A stretch of 34,154 bases of DNA from Methanosphaera sp. (GCF_016282985.1 NZ_JAEELZ010000035.1:1-34154), one strand, 5' to 3'; shown: positions 9,231-17,850, counted from the first letter of the stretch. The notes: a model not told the origin generated them from the letters alone. Program-made: numbers and translations.

Positions 9231-12200
9231 TTATGATTTAATTATTTTAAAAGTTTTACTTACGCTGGTTGCTGCATATCTTGAATTTCCGTTGTATGAA
9301 ACTGTTAAGTTATATGATCCTGCTTTTGTAGGAAGGAATAAAAATTTAAAATAACCATTTACGTCTGTGGTAACTGTTGTTTTTGTTCCGTTGAGATTTA
9401 TTGTTAGGGGTGTATATCTTAAAGATAATCCATCCTTATCCGTTAAATTTCCCTCAAGAGTAATGTTTGTCTTTGGTTGCTTTTGTGATAATTGAATAGT
9501 AATGTTAGTTGTTTTAGGTACAACATTGAATGATAAATTACTGCTTGCTCCTGCATAACGTGTATTACCCGGATAAGAAACCGTTACATTATTTTTTCCA
9601 ACTGTTGTTGCTTTTATAGTTAATGAAAATTCCCCATAAGCATTTGTTGTAATGGAATATTCCTTACTATTCACAACTAATTTAACTGGAGTGTATCTTA
9701 AATTATTTTTATTTGCATCTGTGTATTTTCCAGTAATTATAACTTCATCAGAGTATGACTTCTGTGAAATTTTGTTTAACGTGAATTGTGTTGATTTTCT
9801 ATTTACATTGAATGTTGTTGTAAGATTAGCTGGAGAATATCGTGCATTACCACCATAAGATACTGTTACATTATTTGTACCAATATTTTCAGCTTTTATT
9901 AAGAAACTAAATTTACCATAAGAATCTGTATATACAACAAATTCTTTTTTATTAACTTCCAAATCAATTGGAGTGTATCTTAAATTATTAGAATTAATAT
10001 CTGCATAACATCCTGTAATATTAACATTATCCCCATATTCTACAGTCAATATTTTATTCAATGTGAAAAAAGTTCCTTTTCGAACAACTTCGAAAGTTAT
10101 ATTTTTTTCAGATTTATTATACCGATTATTTCCAGGATAGAAAACAGAAACATTGTTAACTCCCAAATTAGTTGCTTTCATAGTATACTTAAATCCACCA
10201 ACACCATCAGTAGTAATTGTATTCTTTACATCATTAATTATTAATGTAATAGGAGTATATCTTAAATTTACACCATTAGAATCCAAATATTTTCCAACAA
10301 TACTAATATTATCAGTATACTGCACTTCACTAGGAACATCAACCATGAAAACAGTATCTTTTCTAACTACATCAAATGTTATATTGGTTTCACATTTATT
10401 ATACCTATTATTCCCAGGATATGATGCAGAGACATTGTTTGTTCCCAAATTAGTTGCTTTCATTGTTAAAGTAAAATCACCAGTATCATTAGTTGTTAAT
10501 GAATATTTTTTATTGTTGACTGTTAATGTTATTGGAGTGTATCTTAAGTTTATTCCATTTGTATCAGCATATTTTCCAATTATGGTAATATTATCCGTGT
10601 ATTGTACTTGAGCAGGTATATTGAATATAAAATGTGTATCTTTTCGCGTAACAATGAATGTTGTTGAATTATTTGCACCTTTATATCTTGAATTTCCTTG
10701 ATATGTTACATCTACATTATTTTCTCCTAGTTTGTTGGTTCTAAATGTAAATGTAAAAATTCCATAAGCATTTGTATCATTAACATATCTTACTCCATTT
10801 ACTGTAATTATAATAGGAGTATATCTAAGATTTTTATTATCAATATCTGTATATTTACCCGTTATTGTAACATAATCTGTATATTGAACATCCATTATAT
10901 CCTCTAATGTTATTATTGATGCTTTTCTTGTAACATTAAATGTTGTTGTGTTAATTGATTGTTTGTAGGAATCATTTCCTGCAAATTCTACAGTCAAGTA
11001 ATTTTCTCCCATTTGAGTTATTTGGAATGTATAACTGTATTTTCCTTCATCATCAGTAGTGGTTTCAAAGGGTTGTGTAAAGTTTGATGAAATAATTATT
11101 GGTGTATCATTTAAACTATTACCATCAACATCTGTTAATTGACCAGTAACCGTTAAATCTTCACCATAAACTGCTTCTTCAATATTATCAAATATTATCT
11201 TAGTTTCAATTGAATGTGGTTTATAAACTATAATTACATCATCAGCCAAGAAAGTTTCAACATATTCTGCGGTTTTAGCATAAGTCTCTTCTACATCGAT
11301 ATCTGATGTTTCATTCCATATTCCGTTTTCATCATTGTTATTGATTGAAATAAAATTTTCACTATATGAATTAAGGTTAACAGCATTTAAATTATTATCA
11401 AGCATGATTATTTCATCAGCAACAAGATCTGTTGAATTTTCTTCAGAGTCTTCTAATTTAATGTTGTTTAAAGATGAATTGATGATAGTAATTTTTTTTG
11501 CTTGCATTAAAGGATTTAAATAATGTGAAGAATAATTTAACTGCGAATTTATTATTAATATTTCTGCTACTTTGTAGTATTCTGTTTCTTCATTTGCAAA
11601 ATCATAATCATTTGTATCATTAATAAAGCTTGTCATCACATTATCTGATAAAACTGTGTTTTCAATCAATATTTTTCCCTGATTTTTCATTAAAGGAGAA
11701 TCTTGTAAATTACTGGATATTCTTGATATTTGACTATTATTGATTGATACAATATTCCTATTATCTATTATACCGTAATTTATATCCATAAATAAACAAT
11801 CATTCATGTAAACATTTTTATTATTTTCAATCAGATATGTTGAAACATCATTATTCATAAATGAGACATTATTAAGATATAATGTTCCATTATTTACGAT
11901 ATTTACCGTACCATTTAAAGTAATGGAATTTATGGTTACTATTGAATTATTTCCAATATTTACATTGATGTTTCCTGTTATAACTGTGTCATTTCCATTG
12001 ATTATTAATTCTCTTACTTTGTTATCATAATCTAAATTTATTGAATCATACTCAGGCAATACCATGTTTATGGTGGTTGTTCCATTGATATTTAAATAAT
12101 TATAATAGTATAAGATTTCTTCAAAGTAATCTGTAACATTAATATCATAATCCTCATTTTCCATCATATTATCTTCTTCAGCAGAATCAATAGTTCCTAT

Positions 12201-12401
12201 TGAATCAGTCTTATAATCTGTTTTTTGATTTTTATTTAAATCATTAGGATTATATTTTACAACGCTTGTTTCATCAGCATTATCAATTATTTCATCAGCC
12301 ATATCCCCATTAGAAACTTCTTGAATTTCTGCTGAAACAACATTTGCTGATAAAATAATGATAAAGAATAATAAAAGCGTTAGAATATGGTTTTTATTCA
12401 A
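9231..12401 (-). CDS. Secreted adhesin-like protein with beta-helix and seven Ig-like repeats
   Basis: A 1056-residue extracellular protein. The first 27 residues are a signal peptide (MNKNHILT, a long hydrophobic run, then NVVSAE). An acidic linker follows. Residues of about 95-300 are Asn/Ile-rich and beta-helix-like (NGNDTVITGNINVNIGNNS), as in pectate-lyase-type adhesins. From about 400 to the end lie seven Ig-like units of about 94 residues, each with a GKYTD-like strand and, in six, LRYTP. Many N-x-S/T sequons suggest glycosylation. No C-terminal membrane anchor or cell-wall motif is visible. TTG 12401 is chosen as start because GGAGGT at 12414-12409 sits 7 bases before it; the TTG at 12416 falls beside that site. 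Adhesin-like proteins of this type are numerous in gut Methanobacteriales. The ligand is unknown. Confidence 0.85.
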   Translation of the reverse strand: MNKNHILTLLLFFIIILSANVVSAEIQEVSNGDMADEIIDNADETSVVKYNPNDLNKNQKTDYKTDSIGTIDSAEEDNMMENEDYDINVTDYFEEILYYYNYLNINGTTTINMVLPEYDSINLDYDNKVRELIINGNDTVITGNINVNIGNNSIVTINSITLNGTVNIVNNGTLYLNNVSFMNNDVSTYLIENNKNVYMNDCLFMDINYGIIDNRNIVSINNSQISRISSNLQDSPLMKNQGKILIENTVLSDNVMTSFINDTNDYDFANEETEYYKVAEILIINSQLNYSSHYLNPLMQAKKITIINSSLNNIKLEDSEENSTDLVADEIIMLDNNLNAVNLNSYSENFISINNNDENGIWNETSDIDVEETYAKTAEYVETFLADDVIIVYKPHSIETKIIFDNIEEAVYGEDLTVTGQLTDVDGNSLNDTPIIISSNFTQPFETTTDDEGKYSYTFQITQMGENYLTVEFAGNDSYKQSINTTTFNVTRKASIITLEDIMDVQYTDYVTITGKYTDIDNKNLRYTPIIITVNGVRYVNDTNAYGIFTFTFRTNKLGENNVDVTYQGNSRYKGANNSTTFIVTRKDTHFIFNIPAQVQYTDNITIIGKYADTNGINLRYTPITLTVNNKKYSLTTNDTGDFTLTMKATNLGTNNVSASYPGNNRYNKCETNITFDVVRKDTVFMVDVPSEVQYTDNISIVGKYLDSNGVNLRYTPITLIINDVKNTITTDGVGGFKYTMKATNLGVNNVSVFYPGNNRYNKSEKNITFEVVRKGTFFTLNKILTVEYGDNVNITGCYADINSNNLRYTPIDLEVNKKEFVVYTDSYGKFSFLIKAENIGTNNVTVSYGGNARYSPANLTTTFNVNRKSTQFTLNKISQKSYSDEVIITGKYTDANKNNLRYTPVKLVVNSKEYSITTNAYGEFSLTIKATTVGKNNVTVSYPGNTRYAGASSNLSFNVVPKTTNITIQLSQKQPKTNITLEGNLTDKDGLSLRYTPLTINLNGTKTTVTTDVNGYFKFLFLPTKAGSYNLTVSYNGNSRYAATSVSKTFKIIKS
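9234..11205 (-). repeat. Tandem repeats of 282 bp encoding Ig-like domains
   Basis: The DNA encoding LRYTP recurs (plus-strand GGAGTGTATCTTAA and variants) near 9409, 9688, 9970, 10252, 10534, 10816 and, more diverged, 11101. Spacing is 279, 282, 282, 282, 282 and 285 bases, so the unit is 94 codons. The third and fourth units (near 10160-10730) share long identical stretches such as CCCAAATTAGTTGCTTTCAT, suggesting recent duplication or gene conversion. Confidence 0.85.
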
Positions 12402-12466
12402 ATAAGTTACCTCCAATCTTTTTTCAACCTAAAAAAAATTATAATATATGGTATTATTTTGTTAAA

Positions 12467-12493
12467 TATCCTTAAAATATATTTCTAAGGATA
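12467..12493 (-). promoter_or_regulatory. Inverted repeat enclosing a TATA-like box, adhesin promoter
   Basis: TATCCTTA at 12467-12474 is the exact complement of TAAGGATA at 12486-12493. The 11 bases between include AAATATATTT, which can serve as a TATA box on either strand. Transcription toward the adhesin would start near 12453 and give a leader of about 52 bases containing GGAGGT. A protein bound to the dyad would cover the TATA box, as expected of a repressor. Confidence 0.45.
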
Positions 12494-12766
12494 CAAAAGA
12501 TAGAACAAAAACACTTTTCTAATAAATATTATATAATTTCTGGTGAAATGTTAATTCCATCTTTGAATAAAAATAGTAGTAATTTACTTAATATATTAAA
12601 ATATTTAAAAAAGCATTTAAAAAGTAGTTCTAACGATTTTCATAAAGTATTTTTATAAAACTAAACAAAATATTATCTATCTAAGCATAATCATTTTTAA
12701 TAAACTTAACTAAGAATACTTTTTTGGGATATTAATTAATATTTTATATTTAATGTGGGTAATATC
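12494..12766. other. Divergent intergenic region upstream of the LicC-LicA fusion
   Basis: With the adhesin promoter this makes a gap of about 365 bases between divergent genes. I see no gene in it. TTTTTATAAAA at 12650-12660 is a possible TATA box for the rightward LicC-LicA gene, which would give a leader of about 85 bases. TTTTATAT at 12742-12749 lies too close to the start codon. Confidence 0.35.
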
Positions 12767-14365
12767 ATGGAAAAAAATGCAATAATTATGGCTGCCGGTA
12801 AATCAGATAGATTTGCACCTTTTAGCTATGAAAAACCAAAGGGACTCTTTATTGTTAGGGGAGAAGTCTTGATTGAAAGACAGATAGAACAATTAATTGA
12901 AGCTGACGTAAATGAAATCTATGTTGTTGTTGGATACATGAAAGAGAAATTTTTCTATTTAGAACAGAAATATCCTCAGGTTCAATTAGTTGTAAATAAC
13001 ACCTATGGAAAATATGGAAACATTTATTCACTTTATGTAACGAGAGAATACTTAAAAAACACGTTTATATGTTGTGCTGATCATTATTTTTTAAGTAATC
13101 CCTTTTTAGAAAATAATATAGAAAATAAATCATATAGAGCCTGTACTTACATAGCCGGAAAATTCCGTGAATTTGGAATAGATTACTCCGATGCAAATAT
13201 TATCACAGGATGTTATGTTGGTGGTAAAGATAGGATGGCTATGATTGGTCATGCCTATTTCAATGAAAGATTTTCAAAAATTTTCAGAAAAACTCTTGAA
13301 GATGAAATTGATGATTTTGGGGTTGCAAATATGTTCTGGGAACAATATTATGCAACTCATTTGAAAGATTTGACATTATACATGAACAAATTTGACAAAA
13401 ATGAACTTTTAGAGTTTGATTCAATAGATGATTTAAGACAATTTGATTCTGATTTTTTATTAAATGTAGATTCTGAAATTGTTAATAATATCTGTAAGAC
13501 ATTAGATTGTCATCCAAATGAGATAAAAGAGATTGAAATTATTCAAGCAGGATTAACAAACGTTTCTTTCAAATTTTCAGTAAATGGACATGAATATGTA
13601 TACAGACATCCTGGAGGAACGGCAGATAATCTAATTGACAGAAAAACAGAGTTGTACACCCAATATAAAGCAAAAGAGTATAATCTTGATAATTCATTAA
13701 TTTACATGGACAAAACCGGTTGGAAAATTTCGCATTTTATCCAGAACATCATACCATGTGACATAATATCCAATGAAACACATTTGAAACAATCAATGGA
13801 AGCACTCCATAAAACACAAGAAATGCCAATAACTGATGAAGTTAAATTATTTGACAATGTTATCGAAGGAAAAAAATTAATGGCTAAGGCTTGCAGTACC
13901 AAAGGAAATTTATTCAAAGAATTTGAAGAATTAATTTCCAAAGTCGATTTAGTGGATTCATTTGTTAAAGAAGAAAGAGAAAAATATGGTATAGAGTTAG
14001 TGGTCAGTCACAATGATGTCTATGAACCTAACTTTATTTCCACAACAGAAGGTGACTTTTATTTAATTGATTGGGAATATTCTGGAATAAATGACCCTGT
14101 TAATGATGTTGCAGCCATATTTACCAGATATGAATATACGGAGGACATTCGTGAAAAATTATTAAAATCATTTTATAATAGAGAATTAACAGAGTTAGAA
14201 CATCGCCATGCCATGGGCCAATCAATATTAACCGCTTTTTATTGGATAAATTGGGGATTGTTTAAAGGTAGTGTTGGAGAAGACGATGGATTTTTCTTTT
14301 TACCCGCATATAGATACTTAGTAAAACATGTTGATGATGTAATTGATAGTTATGAGGAGATATAA
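12767..14365 (+). CDS. LicC-LicA fusion: nucleotidyltransferase plus choline-type kinase
   Basis: A 532-residue two-domain enzyme. Residues 1-230 are a LicC-type nucleotidyltransferase (IIMAAGKSDRFAP, then KPKGL, CCADHYF), which in bacteria makes CDP-choline from phosphocholine and CTP. About 235-532 are a choline/ethanolamine-kinase fold with HNDVYEPN at 415-422 and IDWEYSG from 434, the phosphotransfer and magnesium motifs. One chain could thus phosphorylate an amino-alcohol and activate it with CTP. The alcohol could be choline, ethanolamine or a related compound, and PntC-type phosphonate cytidylyltransferases are an alternative for the N-terminal part. No LicD-type transferase is in the window. 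ATG 12767 is preferred, with GGGT six bases before it; GTG 12755 is possible. The stop overlaps the next start by one base (TAATG), so the two genes are translationally coupled. Confidence 0.85.
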   Translation: MEKNAIIMAAGKSDRFAPFSYEKPKGLFIVRGEVLIERQIEQLIEADVNEIYVVVGYMKEKFFYLEQKYPQVQLVVNNTYGKYGNIYSLYVTREYLKNTFICCADHYFLSNPFLENNIENKSYRACTYIAGKFREFGIDYSDANIITGCYVGGKDRMAMIGHAYFNERFSKIFRKTLEDEIDDFGVANMFWEQYYATHLKDLTLYMNKFDKNELLEFDSIDDLRQFDSDFLLNVDSEIVNNICKTLDCHPNEIKEIEIIQAGLTNVSFKFSVNGHEYVYRHPGGTADNLIDRKTELYTQYKAKEYNLDNSLIYMDKTGWKISHFIQNIIPCDIISNETHLKQSMEALHKTQEMPITDEVKLFDNVIEGKKLMAKACSTKGNLFKEFEELISKVDLVDSFVKEEREKYGIELVVSHNDVYEPNFISTTEGDFYLIDWEYSGINDPVNDVAAIFTRYEYTEDIREKLLKSFYNRELTELEHRHAMGQSILTAFYWINWGLFKGSVGEDDGFFFLPAYRYLVKHVDDVIDSYEEI

Positions 14366-15078
14366 TGAATATACCAATAATATTAGCTGGAGGAGTAGGT
14401 TCTAGATTAGGTGCAGACAAACCTAAACAATTTATTGAAGTTCTTGGAAAACCAGTATTAGTATATACTATTGAAGCTTTCCAAAATCATCCCGAAATTG
14501 ATGCGATTGAGGTAGTTTGTATTGAAAGTCATATAGACTACTTAAAAGAACTTATTAAGGAATATAACCTGGATAAAGTAAAATGGATAACCAAAGGTGG
14601 AAAAGATTTTCAACATTCAGTAATTAATGGTGTGAATAATTTAAAAGACAAAATAAATGATGAAGATATAGTATTAGTACATTATGGTGCTTCACCATTT
14701 GTTTCTGAAGATATTATTAGTGATGCCATAAGAGTATGTAAAGAAAAAGGCAATTCCTCACCTGCAATGTCTTCCGTATTGTTATTAGGTAGTAATGATG
14801 GAGAAAAATCTACGCAATGGATTGACAGGGATAAAGTAATGGTACTTAATTCACCTCAGTGTTTTAAATTTTCTTATGTGTCCCAGTTATACGAGGAAGC
14901 CATAGAAAAAGGATTACTTGAAAAAATTGAACCACATACCACAACCCTCATGTATTATATGGGTAGAGAAATATATTTCTCCAAATCAAGTCAAACAAAT
15001 ATAAAAATTACTACAAAAGAGGATATAGATTTATTTGAAGGATATTTATTAATGAAAGAATCCAGAAAAAATAGTTAA
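14365..15078 (+). CDS. IspD/TarI-family cytidylyltransferase
   Basis: A 237-residue cytidylyltransferase starting with PIILAGGVGSRLGADKPKQF, the CTP-binding loop of the IspD/TarI family. IspD acts in the MEP isoprenoid route, but archaea use mevalonate, so a TarI-like role is more likely: activating ribitol 5-phosphate or another polyol phosphate with CTP. The usual H-D-A-x-R-P-F segment is replaced by HYGASPF near residue 110, so substrate or chemistry may differ. Other conserved pieces are WIDRDKV and NSPQCFKF in the middle and NIKITTKEDI near the C-terminus. It is coupled to the LicC-LicA gene by a one-base overlap, like the neighbouring tarI and licA/licC genes of pneumococcal lic1 loci. 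No TarJ-type reductase is present here. Confidence 0.75.
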   Translation: MNIPIILAGGVGSRLGADKPKQFIEVLGKPVLVYTIEAFQNHPEIDAIEVVCIESHIDYLKELIKEYNLDKVKWITKGGKDFQHSVINGVNNLKDKINDEDIVLVHYGASPFVSEDIISDAIRVCKEKGNSSPAMSSVLLLGSNDGEKSTQWIDRDKVMVLNSPQCFKFSYVSQLYEEAIEKGLLEKIEPHTTTLMYYMGREIYFSKSSQTNIKITTKEDIDLFEGYLLMKESRKNS

Positions 15079-15111
15079 TCGAATATTTTAAAAAAAGAAG
15101 TTTTAAAGAAT

Positions 15112-16791
15112 TTATTTTTCCATAAATTCTATTTCAAACATTATTGTTGGATATTCTAAGTCAAAGTTTGTAAGTACCTGTGGATGAACTTCTCCAAAGT
15201 ATCCAGTAAAGGTGAATGGAGTTTTTTCATCCATAGCTTCAACTGTGAACTTAGCACATCTACCCTGTATAAACAGTGTATCATCATAGTCTTCTAAAAT
15301 CATGTTAAATCCTAAGTTGGAGACAATTGATTCCATATAAGATTTTATTGTCGTTAAATTTGCATTAGTTGATATCTGAGCTCCAGCCATTTTTTTAACA
15401 GTTCTCATTTTTACTTCAACATTTTCATCTATGTATGCTACATCACCTATTTCAAAGATTTTTTGTGGTAACTCTTCATGTTTATTGTCTTCTAAGAATT
15501 CCAATAAACTGTTTATAAGTGATTGTCTAATCATAGTTCTGTCTTGTGTAATAGGTTGTGCTACTGTTACTGGTTGATCTTCTATTGGTCTACCTAATTT
15601 TGTGTAATGTTGTTCCTCACTGGTTAACATTAAACTTTTTATTTCTGTAAATCCTAATCCAATCATTATTTGTTCTAATACTTTATCAAATTCTCTTTTT
15701 GGATCAGGATTTGCAACTGTTGAATAATCAGGTAATTCTGCTGGTAAATCATTGAACCCATATCCTAAAGCTATGTTTTCTATAATGTCCACTTCATGTA
15801 AAATATCTATCCTGTATCGTGGCACAGTTACTCGAACTATTTCTTCATCTATTTTTTCTGCATCAAATCTGGTTTTTTCAAGATTTTTTACTATTTTATC
15901 TGAAGTTAATTCTATTCCTATATATTCAGAAGCAATTGATGTGTGAACATCTATAATCTGTGGTTCAAATTGAGGATATTCTATATCATCATGGTATGGA
16001 TAGACAACTTTCATTGTTTCAATTACTGCACCGTCATGTTCTGCCAAGTTACTTGCTATAATGTTTAAAGCATTTGTTACTGCATTTAAATCTGTCCCTG
16101 TTACATCAATGAACAAGTTTTTAGATTCGGTTGTTAATTTAGTTAAATCACTATTAATTATTGGTGGCATACTCATTATATTTCCATTTGCATCGACTAT
16201 TAAAGGATAATACTCCTTATCTTTTAAGAGTTTTGAGTATTTTTTTCCCTTATCATGTTCTTCTAGTATTTCATCCAAAGTTAATTCTTCTGTTGAATCT
16301 AAAGGAATAAATGTGTCTTCTTTTGGATTTCCTGCTTTGTAATAGAATGGACCTTCAACTTTATCCAAATCATGAATTCCTATTGCAACTTTTTTCCTAT
16401 CTCTTCCTATTACCCAATGTAAATGTTCCTGGAATTCCATTATATTAACTAATTCATCATCAGATATCTCTATGTTTTTTATTAAACATGTAGCCACGTA
16501 TGGTCTGACGTTTTCAAGTTTTTCATCCACAGTTATTGTATTTTCTGTTTCAATAACTTCATACTTTGGCATTCCCGTTTCAATTTCAAGGTATCCTTTA
16601 AGTGATCTTACTACTCCTTCTAAACTATAATAATCTGGTCTATTCGGGAAGAATTCTGCTTTTACTTCTTCATCCGTGTAACTTTCAACATCACTTGATA
16701 TCATTGGCAATATATTAATTAATTCATCATTATCAAGTGTTTTACCTAATTGTTTGTAAAGTTCATCATATTTGAAATTTATTACTGGCAT
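15112..16791 (-). CDS. pheT: Phenylalanyl-tRNA synthetase beta subunit, archaeal type
   Basis: A 559-residue beta chain of the alpha2-beta2 enzyme that charges tRNA-Phe in the cytoplasm. Length and start (MPVINFKYDELYKQLGK) match archaeal/eukaryal PheT rather than the roughly 800-residue bacterial form with its tRNA-binding N-terminus. FFPNRPDYYSLEGV near 47-60, the B5-type region around VPRYRIDILHEVDIIENIALGYG, and a C-terminal synthetase-like core (QPITQDRTMIRQSL) are all visible. GGAAC precedes the ATG on the minus strand. It follows the small membrane protein gene on the same strand by 50 bases and is convergent with the TarI-like gene. This is a housekeeping gene between glycan genes. 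Confidence 0.95.
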   Translation of the reverse strand: MPVINFKYDELYKQLGKTLDNDELINILPMISSDVESYTDEEVKAEFFPNRPDYYSLEGVVRSLKGYLEIETGMPKYEVIETENTITVDEKLENVRPYVATCLIKNIEISDDELVNIMEFQEHLHWVIGRDRKKVAIGIHDLDKVEGPFYYKAGNPKEDTFIPLDSTEELTLDEILEEHDKGKKYSKLLKDKEYYPLIVDANGNIMSMPPIINSDLTKLTTESKNLFIDVTGTDLNAVTNALNIIASNLAEHDGAVIETMKVVYPYHDDIEYPQFEPQIIDVHTSIASEYIGIELTSDKIVKNLEKTRFDAEKIDEEIVRVTVPRYRIDILHEVDIIENIALGYGFNDLPAELPDYSTVANPDPKREFDKVLEQIMIGLGFTEIKSLMLTSEEQHYTKLGRPIEDQPVTVAQPITQDRTMIRQSLINSLLEFLEDNKHEELPQKIFEIGDVAYIDENVEVKMRTVKKMAGAQISTNANLTTIKSYMESIVSNLGFNMILEDYDDTLFIQGRCAKFTVEAMDEKTPFTFTGYFGEVHPQVLTNFDLEYPTIMFEIEFMEK

Positions 16792-16841
16792 GTTATAGTT
16801 CCTTTTATTTATTTTAAAAAAATTGGGGGTTTATTTGTCTT

Positions 16842-17195
16842 TTAAAGTGATAATATTATCATGAAAAATATTGATTCAATTACAAAATGTAATGCTCTAT
16901 GATGTAATGCATTCATTTCTATTTCAAAATAGTTATGGAATACATCTATGCAGAAATGGATTGCACCTGCCAATACTCCTATTGTAAATGACTGGAATAC
17001 TAGTGATAAAACAATAAAATGGAAAATTGCTTCTAGTACTTCATGCACTATCCATGTAACGAATGATGATTTAACTATGTTGTGTATTATTTCACCGAAT
17101 ATTATATAAAAATCACTGAATGTGTGCCAGATAATTCCATGCATAATATCGGAACAAGCTAGTACAACTGCTATATAAAACCATTCAATATCCAT
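16842..17195 (-). CDS. His-rich small integral membrane protein
   Basis: A 117-residue protein of unknown function, almost wholly hydrophobic, with about three or four membrane helices and ten histidines (19, 24, 38, 51, 59, 80, 87, 98, 99, 103) spread through them. Motifs such as HEVLEAIFH and NALHHRALH could bind metal or heme, but this is inference. ATG 17195 is preceded by GGTGG on the minus strand. It is divergent from the HTH regulator across about 200 bases and upstream of pheT on the same strand. A comparison with other Methanobacteriales would show whether it is a conserved family. Confidence 0.7.
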   Translation of the reverse strand: MDIEWFYIAVVLACSDIMHGIIWHTFSDFYIIFGEIIHNIVKSSFVTWIVHEVLEAIFHFIVLSLVFQSFTIGVLAGAIHFCIDVFHNYFEIEMNALHHRALHFVIESIFFMIILSL

Positions 17196-17256
17196 ATATT
17201 GACCACCATTCTATGTTTAAATATTATATTATGTTATATGTTTGTCTTTTAAAATA

Positions 17257-17325
17257 GTTAAATGTATTTACATATGTATAATTAGTTTATTTATAACATT
17301 GTGAAATATATATATTACATTTAAC
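17257..17325. promoter_or_regulatory. Inverted repeats in the divergent promoter region
   Basis: GTTAAATGTA at 17257-17266 is the exact complement of TACATTTAAC at 17316-17325. The first arm also forms a small dyad, ATGTA-TT-TACAT, at 17262-17273. AATATATATATT at 17305-17316 is a likely TATA box for the rightward HTH gene, giving a leader of about 55 bases. The placement suggests operator sites, perhaps for the adjacent regulator itself. Confidence 0.4.
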
Positions 17326-17393
17326 ATAATAGATAATTAGGAAAATAATAAAAAAACGTGAAAAAATAAAATTATGCTTTGGAGGAATTGTCC

Positions 17394-17792
17394 ATGAAAC
17401 CACCTTGTGAAATAGTAGTCTGGTACGTTATACCATCCATTAGATCTAAGCTTGCAAAAGAATTATTGAAACTAGGAATGAAACAAAAAGAAATTTCACA
17501 ACTATTGGAAATTACACAACCTGCTGTTAGTCAATATATCAGTGACAAAAGAGGACATGAAATTGACTTCGAACCGGAAGTGGAAGAATATATTAAGAAC
17601 ATGGCACAAGAAATGACAACAGGTGAATTACAACCTATTGACCTTATACCTAAATTTTGTAAAGTTTGCAAAACTATCAAAACACAAGAAGTTCTCTGTC
17701 AATTACATAAAGAAAAAGTCAACATTCCTTCCCATTGTAATATATGTATGGGAAGCCAATCTGATGCAAGCATTTTTGAATTACATGACTAA
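17394..17792 (+). CDS. HTH transcriptional regulator with Cys-rich C-terminus
   Basis: A 132-residue DNA-binding protein. A helix-turn-helix lies at about 29-52 (MKQKEISQLLEITQPAVSQY), followed by Cys89, Cys92, Cys102, His105, Cys115 and Cys118 in CKVC...LCQLH...HCNIC, likely a zinc or iron-sulfur site. This arrangement matches archaeal predicted regulators of the COG2522 type, whose ligands are unknown. A role sensing metal or redox state is inference. ATG 17394 is chosen because GGAGGA at 17381-17386 is 7 bases upstream; TTG 17379 touches that site. It lies 89 bases before the glutamate-cysteine ligase gene, but a terminator separates them. Confidence 0.85.
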   Translation: MKPPCEIVVWYVIPSIRSKLAKELLKLGMKQKEISQLLEITQPAVSQYISDKRGHEIDFEPEVEEYIKNMAQEMTTGELQPIDLIPKFCKVCKTIKTQEVLCQLHKEKVNIPSHCNICMGSQSDASIFELHD

Positions 17793-17793
17793 A

Positions 17794-17827
17794 AAGAATT
17801 TTACAAAAATTCTTAACTTTTTTTTAC
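17794..17827 (+). terminator. Hairpin and T-run after the HTH regulator
   Basis: AAGAATTTT at 17794-17802 and AAAATTCTT at 17806-17814 are perfect complements with a three-base loop, followed by AAC and a long T-run. It starts immediately after the stop codon. It would separate the regulator transcript from the next gene, which has its own TATA box. Confidence 0.7.
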
Positions 17828-17850
17828 AAAAATTTTATAACATTGTTAAA

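Noticed and set aside
10153-10611. 152-codon open frame on the plus strand inside the adhesin gene
   Set aside because: It is the mirror of the Ig-like repeats, has no ribosome site, and its repetitive translation follows from the repeat structure of the real gene.
9231-12401. Phage tail or CRISPR-like array suggested by the regular 282-bp spacing
   Set aside because: The repeats are coding, in frame, preceded by a signal peptide, and far too long for CRISPR repeats.
14365-15078. Reading the cytidylyltransferase as IspD of the MEP isoprenoid pathway
   Set aside because: Archaea make isoprenoids through mevalonate, the active-site segment differs from IspD, and the neighbour is a LicC-LicA fusion, so a polyol-phosphate role fits better.
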